Part shown: one piece after another, positions 9,490 through 18,810 of the stretch
How positions within the stretch are numbered: position 1 is the stretch's first letter
Layout of the letters: the number at the start of each line of letters is the position of its first letter
Origin: Cercophora sp. LCS_1
Taxonomy: Eukaryota > Ascomycota > Sordariomycetes > Sordariales > Lasiosphaeriaceae
Direction of reading: 5' to 3'
DNA: 64,000 nucleotides
Assembly (NCBI GenBank): GCA_036250225.1
Contig: JAPZLL010000004.1
Location: forward strand, 1,240,001-1,304,000
Notes under the pieces: model-generated
The model's database searches: none
Told to the model about the DNA's origin: nothing
What the model saw: the letters and a program-made list of their open reading frames with translations, nothing else
Position numbers and translations under genes: made by a program

Positions 9490-11894
9490 ATGGAGGCCGC
9501 AGCAGCTGTCATTGGCATCGCCGACGCGGCCGCTCGCGCGAGCTCCAAGATATGGAACCTCTGCGAGCAATGGAAGGACGCGCCGCAGGACATTTACCAG
9601 CTTCGCGATGAGCTCGACCGCGCCGATCGCTTCTTCAGCGCGCTCAAAGAAGCAAGCAACCAACAGTTTCCTGCCCACGTTTCCGAGAACATATCAACAG
9701 ACTTGGCGTCGTTGCTCAAAAAGGGCTACAACACGGTCTACACGCTGCAGCTCTTGGTCGATGAGCTGCTCTGCACCAACTTCCTACCCGGGGTGTCGGC
9801 GCAAAGCAGAGGCGAGGATGGCACAGTGGAGATCAGCAAGAGGAGGAGGCTGCTTTGGTTGAAGAAGCTGCACAAGGTCAAGAGGCTGAAAGCGACATTG
9901 AAGCAAACGACGGAGCAAACAGGTCTGTACCTTTCGTTGTTGAACGTGTAAGCTCCCCCAAGTCCCCCAGTTAGGCAGAGTCTGACGGCTACAGAACCAT
10001 CTCGACCGAGATTGCCACAAGCGCTTCATACTTCCAGACCCAACTCAGCATTGTCGAAGCATCCACGAACCCGCCACCGTATCCCGCAACGCCGACCATC
10101 GAGACGAGCGAAAAGGGGCCCCAGGAAGATGCTGCAGCAGACATATCTTCCCTCCATGAGCGGATCAATACCCAGGTGGAACAATTAGACGAGCTCAAAT
10201 CTCTCATCCTAGGGATCCGAGACCATGAGAAACCAAAACCCCTGACCAAGGAAGCGTTCCCAAAATGGGTCACGCCCAACACGCCACGACGGGTAGACAA
10301 CACAGCCAACTCATGTTACCGCAACTGCCGCTGCTCCTGTCACGCAACCCTCCACCGAAGCGAGTGGGAGCTCTCCGGTCTGTCGTGGAGCCTCCTGGGC
10401 TCTCTCCGCCTCGCCTTCTCCTCGACCTCTCCACGTCCTTGCAGCGACACACGCTGCAAATTAGGGCGGCCAGCCAACTACACCCGGCCCCGCCGCTTCG
10501 TAGCAGCCCAGTACAAACTCCCCGACTGGCTTGCGCGCGCCGTCGTCTCCCTCTACGTCAGCGACCTGGGCGATCCAGAGCTCGTTCTGCGCGTATCCAA
10601 ATACATCGACTCTGTGCGCGAAGTCCGCGACACCAGCATCTTCCAATACATCAACGACGGCGACAAAGACGGTCTGAAATCCATCATCACCTCCCGCCCC
10701 TCATCCGTGCACGACGTGCTCAATGGCAACTTCAGCCCCCTCTTCGTAGCACTCAAACCCGACGTCCTGCGTTCCAACCCCGAAACCATCCCCCTACTCC
10801 TCCAAGCAGGGGCCGACCCCTTTTACAAAACCACCTACGGCGGCACCCCCCTACAAATCGCCTTCTTCCGCTGGTTAGCAAGCATGCCGGGCTCGGAAAA
10901 CTTCCCGACCCTCTTCCCCTTTGACGACCTCATCGAACAAGAAGAATACACACGCCTCCACCGCATCGCCTGCGGTTTGTCTCCTGCCATCCCCAACCTC
11001 GAAACCGAACTCCAGCGGCCCGAAATCACCGACGCAGTCAACACCAAAACCACTACGGCCCTCACACCGCTCCACCTCGCCGCCATGACGGGTAACGTAT
11101 CAGCAGTCCGTCTCCTCCTCCGCGCAGGTGCCGATCCAAGCGCGGTAGCCCACAACCGCAACACGCCCCTGAGCTTGGCGTTCCGCGGAAAACTACCCGA
11201 CCACCACCCGCAGGTGATCCGCTTGCTCATCGCCGCCGGATCCAATATCCACTGCGACCTAGGCGGTATGAACCTGATTCACTACCTGTGCGATAACAGC
11301 GACTACCGTCCCCAAGATGCAGTAAACCTCCTCGATCAGCTCGTCGGGCTGGGCCTCAACCCAACTAAGGCGTCGCCCGTTACAAAGACATCGGCGATAC
11401 AGATGGCTGCGGTGAGTAATAACTACCATTTGATACCGCGGATGGTGGAGTACGGTGTGGATATCAACCAGCAGGATGAGGACGGCGATACAGCGCTGCA
11501 TGAGGCGATTGTGAACTCGTCGTATGAGGCGGCTGAAGTTTTGTTGCGGCTGGGGGCGGATTGTAGGGTGTTGACGAGGAGGGGAGAGACGGTGTTGCAT
11601 ATGTTGGCCAAGTATGGCGATCGGAGAATGGTGGGGATTTTGGCGGCAGAAAAGGGGGTGAGGGGTGTTGATGTTGATGCGAGGGATCGAAACGGCAAGA
11701 CGGTGTTTGAGCTGCTTGGGGAGAGGAAGAGGGTGGATGAGCAGTTTAGGTTTGGGTTTTTGCAGCTGGTGGGTGGGTTGAGAAGGTTGGCGATGGGGTT
11801 GCCCGAGTTGGTGAGTGACGAGGGGACGGAAAGTGAGGGTGAGACCGAGACTGAGAGTGATGAAGAGGAATTTTATGATGCTGTTGAGGGGTGA
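9490..11894 (+). CDS. Ankyrin-repeat protein with NLR-type fungal N-terminal domain
   Basis: Exons 9490-9947 and 9995-11894 give 785 residues with a 47-nt intron. Residues 1-150 (starting MEAAAAVIGIADAAARASSK) look like the helical N-terminal domain found at the head of fungal NACHT/STAND receptors (SesA / HeLo-like / Fungal_N types), usually a signalling or cell-death domain. A Cys-rich module follows: CRCSC at 264-268, further Cys near 302-307, and a Y-x-L-P-x-W-L-A-R segment. This arrangement recurs in fungal ankyrin proteins. Residues ~365-745 contain at least five ankyrin-type repeats, with clear TPLHLAAMTGN and TALHEAIVNSS signatures. The last ~25 residues are strongly acidic. No NACHT or NB-ARC ATPase is present. 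The gene converges on the terpene synthase with only 97 nt between stops. The product is probably a cytoplasmic interaction protein; an incompatibility or immune role is inference. Confidence 0.85.
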
Positions 11895-11991
11895 GGTTGT
11901 AGGACTATATCAAGATTTATCTATTAAAACGCATTGGGGCAATGGACAGGTTGGAATTGGTTTGGGAGAGAGCTCTATGAAAAACGCATCG

Positions 11992-13198
11992 CTAGAGTGG
12001 AATAACAAGGGTTCCATCCTCTTTCAAATACTTGGTGACCGAATATCGCTCACAGATGAGCCTATTCATCTGTCAGTTACGCCCATGGTCTCCAGAGAAA
12101 AAAGACTTACGACCACCAGTAGTTTCCCGTCGTACAAGTCCAAAAGTTCAGAAGATACGTCTCAACACTTGCTTGTGTCTTGGGGTCTCTTTCAGTGGCC
12201 CGCAGGCTCTCAGCAGCGCGATTCATGTTATCGCCGGAAGCACGCAGGATGTCTAGGATCGAAGTGAGCGCTGTATCGAGGTCCGCTCCTGTTTCGTTGA
12301 CCATTATGGGTACCAGACTGTGGATGCTTTGGCCCTGTGAACCGTCAGTGGCATGTTGCAAAATAGACATGGACGGCTTTACCATCTCCTTTTTGAGTGA
12401 AACAATATCATTCCATATGATGATTTGTCGGTTCAGCTCATAGCACATGGTTCTTACCTCCTGGGTGTCGAAGAGTTCCTTGGGGACGTGTTGGCCGCCC
12501 ATGTATCTGTCATTGTCAAATTCCTTGTGTCAGAATCTGGGGCGAGGATTGCCTTACTCTCCAAGAGCACAGTACGTATGTATGGAGGTAGTCCCCAACC
12601 GATGCTCCCAATACTCATCAAGCGTCGGCAGCTCCCCCTTTCCAACAAACTTGCTCTCAACCTCAACGCAGCCCATGTACTCCTTGATCGTGTCGTAGAA
12701 CCTTTGTCTCTCCTCAACCGTGCAAGCCTCGCGAAGAGGAGCACCAGCGTGCTTAAAAAGGGAGCAGTACTTTGTCGGGGCCTCGGGTTCTTCGGCAAGA
12801 TGACTGAGACCGAGCTGAAACTCGACATACTTCAGGGCCTCCCGGTGAAGCCACTCGATCTTGTCGATACCCTCGGCCGTGGGGATGGCGCTATCCTCGA
12901 TAACATCGTCCCAAAGAAAGAGCCACATCGAGTACCACGCCAAAGTCTCGAGCCGGTCGAGGAATGAGCGGGGATACCACACGGAGCAAAAGACGGGCAG
13001 GTTGAGCTTGTACGCCTTGCGCCTAACAAAGTCGTCCGAGATCCATTCATCAATCTTTGTGTGGATGGTCTTTGTGAGTTGATCATAATGGGGGCTGATC
13101 TCCATGGGCCATTGCGAGTAGAAACCAAAGAGGTTTGGGATGCGAAGGGTTTGGCCCTTGAGCTTTTGGGTGACTTTGTCAACAGTAGTGTTTGACAT
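11992..13198 (-). CDS. Class I terpene synthase (sesquiterpene cyclase type)
   Basis: Four exons (13198-12558, 12506-12383, 12334-12111, 12061-11992) give 352 residues; introns are 51, 48 and 49 nt. The protein has the fungal terpene cyclase signatures. These are the aspartate-rich motif D97-D98-V-I-E-D102 for Mg-diphosphate binding, the NSE triad N246/S250/E254 (NDIVSLKKE), and the C-terminal R335-Y336 pair in the last exon. It should ionise an isoprenyl diphosphate, most likely farnesyl diphosphate, and cyclise it in the cytosol; the product cannot be read from sequence. The 48-nt intron is a multiple of 3 and would be read through if missed. Without the last intron the frame stops at WWS (12107), losing the RY pair. 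Length and motifs are complete, so the enzyme appears intact. The LaeA-like methyltransferase lies 3 kb away. Confidence 0.92.
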
Positions 13199-14930
13199 GA
13201 TGAAATGAACAATGAAATCGAGGCAAGATGAGGCTTTCCACCCTTTTGGAATATGGCGAGAGAACTTGGGGCAGTATTTATCACTTAGCAGCCACAAATG
13301 CCCCCGGCAGGTGGCCCTCCCTTCCAGAAGGGCAACGCTGTGACCCTCGTGGGGACATTATCTGGTACAAGGATCACGGAATACATGATCAGGAAAGGAA
13401 TCCCGGCCCCGGGCTTCCAACACTAGGGTTGACGGGATCGGTGGTTGCATTCTGCAATCGGACCTGCGCGTGAATCCTGTGCTTTGTAAACCTGCTTCTT
13501 TAGTGAGGATGCCGTGCCGAATGAAGCTAGCAACACGTCGGTGGCCTGATTTCAGCCTTGTTGGTTCATTGGAAAGCGGCGCGATGAACGGATTACGGGT
13601 TTGATGGAAGCGCGTCGGCGACGGATGCGTAGATATTAGCCCAAGTGATATCTTAGCGAGCCGAGCATAGCGGCATTGCGTGTTTGGTGGTCAGCATGCA
13701 GTCCAATCCGGGGCGGCACGCTCTCCGTCACCAACAGGCAGTCTGTGGTGCGCTTGGAAACGGGACTGAGCCACGCGCAAGCTCTTATCCTTGAGTCCCC
13801 CATGACCAATGGTTTTAAGGTTCTGAGGCTTCTTGTCCCGTTTGGGAACGAAAACCAAGCGTGACATCGGTGCCGCGCGTGCAGGTGACGGCTCCTACCC
13901 GGACTTGGACAAGTCAAGTGCAGCGATTGCTCAGACACAAAGGCCTAATAAAGCATGAGGGAAATGGAAGCTGACTTATCTTTTCATCGGTAGGTGATGG
14001 AGGTCGAAGGATTTCGCTGAGGATCCATCGCTTGTGCGGGTTAGCGGGTGTTGTCGGCATCCAGCTTTCGGCCGAACCGTAACGTCGCCGTCCAAGTTGC
14101 TGTTTAGCGGTCGACCTACATCTGCGTTGCACAACATAGAATCCATTGATGACCGTATCTTGGTTCGATTTCGGGACTCGGAGCTAAAAGTTGATGTGGA
14201 TCACCACTGTGGCAGACAAATTACCTCCCGTATCCTGGCCATGGAAGACTCGACTATGTCAGTGGGACTTCTCATCATGACAAACAGTCCGCCTCGAAGC
14301 AATCAAAATGAAACTGCTTACATGACATAAAGATACCCCAGGATGTCGCCATAAAGGACAATACTCTGGGAGAGATCAGTTCTTCCCCCGATGATGCCAA
14401 GCCCCATGTCTACCCACGCTCCTCCCACAGATGATAACCTATTTTCCAACAACAAACCTTCACATACGACCATACCCATTGGAAAACTCGGGATCCCGTT
14501 CGCTCTCCCATAGATAAGCCAATGAGGGCCAAACTAGTAGTTGGGTCGGTGACGACCAGCGAATCCTTGGTGTTGTATGTTTTTTTGCTATCGTGTTCAT
14601 GTCTGTCAGCTACAATTTCAAAGGCAACCACACACAAGGAAGGATTCGGGTAGAATCGAATCAGCTGGCACGTTTTACACGTCCCTTTTTGGATCTTGGC
14701 ATCTGGCAGTGGAAGAGGCGGGGCTCATTGATTTTGGCAAGCGCCTGCACGTCGGATCAAGGACCCACACAACGAACGCGACGCGCCCACCCCCAGCGTA
14801 TCGCTCGATGAAGCTCACAACCAGGCATCCGTAGCAAGACATCGCTTATACCCAATCTCTACTTGAAGATTGATTCCAATTCTTTGCTGCTCTACGTTTT
14901 CTTCATTTTCAACGACATCCCTGCTGCGCG
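13199..14930. other. Divergent intergenic region between terpene synthase and Rtt106-like gene
   Basis: 1.7 kb with no recognisable coding sequence. Short ORFs on both strands have no domain and no matching splice sites. It should contain both divergent promoters. A TTTATC/ATAAATA element at about 13275-13285 lies ~80 nt upstream of the terpene synthase start and could act as its TATA element. Confidence 0.45.
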
Positions 14931-16076
14931 ATGGCGACAACGATGCGTCGCGGTTCAAACACCACAGCGAAGAAAGCAATTCTCCAGAACGCGTCAGGTG
15001 ACGACGAGATCGACCGTAGAATCCTGCAACAAAGGAATGGAACGTTTGCTAGCACCCAAGCTGGATTGGAATTCGAGCAGCAATTCTGGCAGGGTAAAAA
15101 GGGGCCGGAGCTTGAGGGCATCGGCTGCGGCAAAGCAACATTTTCAAGCCCATGGATTCCATCGAGATACCCCTCACCGAGCGAGACTAGAATCGTGATT
15201 GAGGCCGGAGAAGGAGGTCCTGGGAATGGCAGTATTCGACTCATCGGGCCACGGGGATATTGGCCCGGACCTCCAAAGTTTGCAGATGCCAGCTTTCTCG
15301 TTCCGTTCGCTCACATCGGTATGTATTGCACCCGATTTCCGTGGCGGTTCAAAGAGCGGGCCTGTTGATACATTAAACAGAGCAGGTTATCGCGCTGCCT
15401 TACGTTATGGACTACAAGAGCAACCCGCGGGCTGGCGGTTTTCCGTTTGTTCTCATCCCATCGGCCACGATCGGTTCCTTTCCTCTGAGGAGATTCCCAA
15501 GATTCATCTCCTTTGCTTGTCCACAGAGGGCCGACATCTCGCTTTCTGCCTTAAAGCGAGCCCTCAACGAGCAGCTAGCACGCTTCCACAAGGCTGTCAT
15601 TGACCTCACGCTCGACAGCTGCATCTGCTCCAAGGCGGTCGTCAAGATGAGCCAAACTGACAAACAGCCCCTGGCTGAAGGTATGCCACGTCACCGAGTC
15701 CTTGGCTCAGGTCATTCGGTCTGACAGAAGTATCGCAGGTTCGCTGTACTTTCTCGAGACTGGGATCTTGTTTCTCGCACCTAGCACCAGGATGAACCTG
15801 TATTTGCCAAGGACATCCTTGTTGGTAGTGGCGACTGTTGTAATTCGAGACAAGGCCCAGCGAGTGGACGCCAACGCGGAAATACCGGTAGTCGCTTTCG
15901 ACCTCTACCTCCCAGGAAACACTGCCGCCAACGATTTGAATAGTCCCCTATGGTTCTGCCGGCTCCCCTTTCGATACCTCGAGGCGGTCCAGGCTTACTT
16001 TGAGGCACGGGAGGCTCAAGTGAAGCGACTTGAGCAAATACACAACGATTACGTCAATGGCGATTTCAAGAATTAA
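14931..16076 (+). CDS. Putative Rtt106-like (double PH) histone-chaperone-type protein
   Basis: Exons 14931-15318, 15381-15680 and 15739-16076 give 341 residues, with both introns in consistent phase. The first 90 residues are basic and polar. The rest reads as two beta-rich PH-like units. The first is VPFAHIEQVIALPYVMDY with FPFVLIPSATIGSF. The second is SLYFLETGILFLAPSTRMNL with YLPRTSLLVVATVVIRD, followed by a C-terminal helix ending VKRLEQIHNDYVNGDFKN. This order, especially the 'LETGILF' strand, recalls the tandem PH domain of Rtt106/Pob3-type histone chaperones. The similarity is judged by eye and is weak. The typical acidic C-terminal tail is missing and the protein is short for full Rtt106, so it may be a divergent paralogue. 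If the assignment holds it acts on H3-H4 in the nucleus. Confidence 0.6.
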
Positions 16077-16186
16077 AACGGCAAATCCAGAAGGTAGCTT
16101 GATGGATATTTGCCAGCGGTGAGTTTAGGTGAACGAACAGCCAGTTTCCGTCCAACATCACGATCGATACAATGATCTGCAGCCCT

Positions 16187-17461
16187 CTACTCTCCTTCCA
16201 ATGGCCGCCTCGCAACAACCACGCGATGCTGATACCAAGCATGAACACTCGGATCGCTCAGCTGCTTCCTTAAGTGCCTGAGATATGCATGGATCTCCTC
16301 AATCGGCCAACCCATGACAGCATTCCACATGTACAACACGTAGCCTGCAAAGTATCAGTCGACTTCTCCTCCTAGACATCACCACAGCGCAAGGACAAAA
16401 GCAAGGAGAAAGAAACTTACCCTCAAGGTCCGTCTCAGCAACCAACCTCGAATACAACCCCAGCTCCCTCGACTTCTCATCCTCAGGCCAAGACCCAATC
16501 GGACACTTGATATCCGTCACCTTGACGTCCACGAACCCCGCAGCCTCCAGTCCCTTCTTCTGAACATCATCTTCGACAACCCGAAACGTCCTCCCGAATT
16601 TCTTGCTCCCTTCCCAAAACACCTTGGTCCACTGCCCCATCGGGCTATCGTCCTTGACAGAACCGTCATCACTCCCAAACCGCACGCTGTTGGCGTGATC
16701 CTCGATCCAGCCTCCCGGCTTGGTGCACCGAAACGCCTCCCGGTAAAAGGCGTCCCAGTCGACGATGGATCCGAACAGGGCGCGGAGGTGGATAAAGTCA
16801 AAGGTCTTGTCTTTGAATGCCCAGGGCTGCTGGTTGGCGTCATCGATTTCAAACGAGAGATTGGGGGGTGTCCAGGCTGGTTGGATGGGCGAGACGTCGG
16901 TTCCGATGACCTTGGCTTTGGGGTAGAGGTCTGCAAAATCGCTATGGGTGGGGTTGTCAGTTGATATTTGGGGAGTTGGTGAGGAGAAGGGAGTGTTACA
17001 TGGCCCAGATTCCGTTACCTGTGCCAATGTCGAGGACGGATTGGACATCTTTCGGGATGGGCGCTATGAAGAGTTTGCCGCCGAGGAGGAGTGTGCAGAG
17101 GTGGTGGCTGCGATACCAGGATGAGAGAATGGAAACAGGGATGAGGGGGATGGGGTTGGATGCTCACTGAAGGTCCATGGACTCACTTTGCTTTGCGTCG
17201 TTGGGTGTCCACGATTGTGCGTCGCCGATATCATGATGGAAGGTTCGGCCATGGAGTTTGCGGAATTTGAGGATGCTGCTGGTGATGGATGCAGAGCTGG
17301 AGAAGGCGCTGTAGGTTGAGTCGGCGTCGTTGGGTTCGTTATCGACGGCCTGGGAGGGGTCAATCTCTGGTTCTTACGTCTTTCGGTAACGGTGAGGATA
17401 CCGGGGTCTGTTGCCAGTGAGATCCAGGGAGGATCTCCTCGTTGTTTTCCGGAGCGGCCAT
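16187..17461 (-). CDS. LaeA-like class I SAM-dependent methyltransferase
   Basis: Five exons (17461-17402, 17349-17168, 17107-17000, 16941-16421, 16344-16187) give 342 residues. SAM motif I is VLDIGTGNG at residues 105-113, followed by GIWAIDFADLYPKAKVIGTD. Later come FDFIHLRALFGSIVDWDAFYREAFRCTKPGGWIE and a C-terminal YVLYMWNAVMGWPIEEIHAYL block, all typical of the fungal TAM/LaeA-like family. The N-terminal half matches the family pattern of an acidic start, a Tyr/Ser stretch and a YR/FRKLHGRTFH segment. Some members regulate secondary metabolism globally (LaeA itself); most are cluster-associated or orphan enzymes with unknown acceptors. It lies about 3 kb from the terpene synthase, so modification of a terpene or of its regulation is possible but unproven. 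The first intron (52 nt) is the least certain. Confidence 0.88.
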
Positions 17462-18201
17462 TATGAGTCTCTGATCAATAAAGCCTGTGCTAAACAAGGT
17501 GTTTTGGCTCCGAAGGTAGTAGAGAGAGAGGTTGGGAGCGTCACGGAATACCTAGCGGGACGGCAGCCTTGATGATAGCTGGCCGAGTCCAGTAGCCCCA
17601 TAGCTCATGTGACTATGAGTTGGCCACTAGGCTTGTCTGTCACTACATTGCGCAAGGTATGTGAACTTGTGTGTTGCCGCGGCCCTGGAATCCGAGTACA
17701 CCAAGCTGGAAATGGATTCAAATGGAAAGCTGACAATGTGGCCACGATTAAATTACGCGTCCACGGCAGCATCAGAGCCAAGGATTCTGTGGCTCCATCA
17801 TTTCAAACAGGCCATGCTAGATCTCTTTATGGTCAACTGGGCGTAGAAGCAAAAAGCCCTGAGAGAGAATTCGTGCGTTTTAGAGGCTGGATCGGTTGAT
17901 CCCAAGCCCTTAACTATGATATTGATACAAAACATCACCAGATGCCCCCATTTTGACAAAAAAAAAATCGGTTTTGATAACTAGGGCGCGTTGATTCGAT
18001 CGGCTTTGTTTGCTATGTTGTGTAACTACACTTCACCAATGACAAGAGGCACAAATATTCGCGCCAAAGAATTGAGGCCTACCAACAGGCTGCCATGCGT
18101 TTGCTGTCTTTGAGCACTCTCCTCTTTCTCTGCCGATTTATTTTCTCATCCATCACACTCCTCCCAGTAACCTCGCACACAAATCTCAACAATCAACCAA
18201 A
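17462..18201. other. Divergent intergenic region
   Basis: About 740 nt between the divergent methyltransferase and ISG12-like genes. It contains an A9 run near 17959 and no supported ORF. Presumably it holds both promoters; the last ~110 nt, which are CT-rich, look like the 5' UTR of the ISG12-like gene. Confidence 0.5.
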
Positions 18202-18810
18202 ATGGACATCTCAACCATCCTCTCCTGCCTCTGCGGCCCCTCTGACTCTCCCACCAACTCTCCCACCCACCAATGCGCCTTCATCACCGAAAAGCCCACC
18301 ATCGAACCGCAGCCATCTAGCACTCGCACCGCAAAAGACATCGCCACAAACATCATCTCCATTATCCGCCGCGCCGAGAAGCCGGACCACCGTCTCACCG
18401 CGCAGCTCGACGACGCCGTCGGCACGACAGGCTGGACAGACCGACTGGCCGAGCATGTCCTCAGCGCGCTGCAGGAGACACTAAAGGGCAATCATGAAAC
18501 TTGGGGCGAGGCGCTGTCGGAGGCGTACGATGTTGCCGTCCAGGTCGCGGACGAGATGTTTATCGATTTGGTTGAATATGTCAAGGAGCACCCGCTTGAA
18601 ATTGCGGCGTCGATCTTGCTGACGCTTGTTGCGTTTGGGGTCTTGGTCAGGTTGATGCCGCTTGTTTTGGAGCTGTTGGGGTTTGGGGTTGAGGGGCCTG
18701 TTGAAGGATCATTTGCTGCGTGGTTTCAGCGGACGTACGGGGGGTATGTCCCCAAGGGCTCTATCATGTCGTTTCTTCAGAGGTTGGGGATGACGTGGGC
18801 AAAGGAGTGA
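18202..18810 (+). CDS. IFI6/IFI27 (interferon-induced 6-16, ISG12) family membrane protein
   Basis: Single exon, 202 residues. Residues 44-130 are amphipathic helical (AKDIATNIISIIRRAEK, LAEHVLSALQETL, ALSEAYDVAVQVADEMFIDL). Residues ~134-158 form a hydrophobic segment. It runs into the family core at 160-176, with LGFGVEGPVEGSFAAWFQ and then a Gly/Ser-rich turn and SIMSFLQRLGM. That core matches the IFI6/IFI27 (Ifi-6-16) family: a Gly-x-x-GP-x-GS-x-AA-W pattern followed by a repeated small-residue helix. In animals these small membrane proteins localise to mitochondria or the nuclear envelope and modulate apoptosis. Fungal members are known but mostly uncharacterised. A Cys pair at residues 9 and 11 could be a lipidation site. 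The core is shorter in Gly/Ala content than animal versions. Function in the fungus is unknown. Confidence 0.78.
   Translation: MDISTILSCLCGPSDSPTNSPTHQCAFITEKPTIEPQPSSTRTAKDIATNIISIIRRAEKPDHRLTAQLDDAVGTTGWTDRLAEHVLSALQETLKGNHETWGEALSEAYDVAVQVADEMFIDLVEYVKEHPLEIAASILLTLVAFGVLVRLMPLVLELLGFGVEGPVEGSFAAWFQRTYGGYVPKGSIMSFLQRLGMTWAKE

Noticed and set aside
10265..10924. 219-codon plus-strand ORF in the ankyrin gene
   Set aside because: Off-frame Arg/Pro-rich shadow inside the second ankyrin exon.
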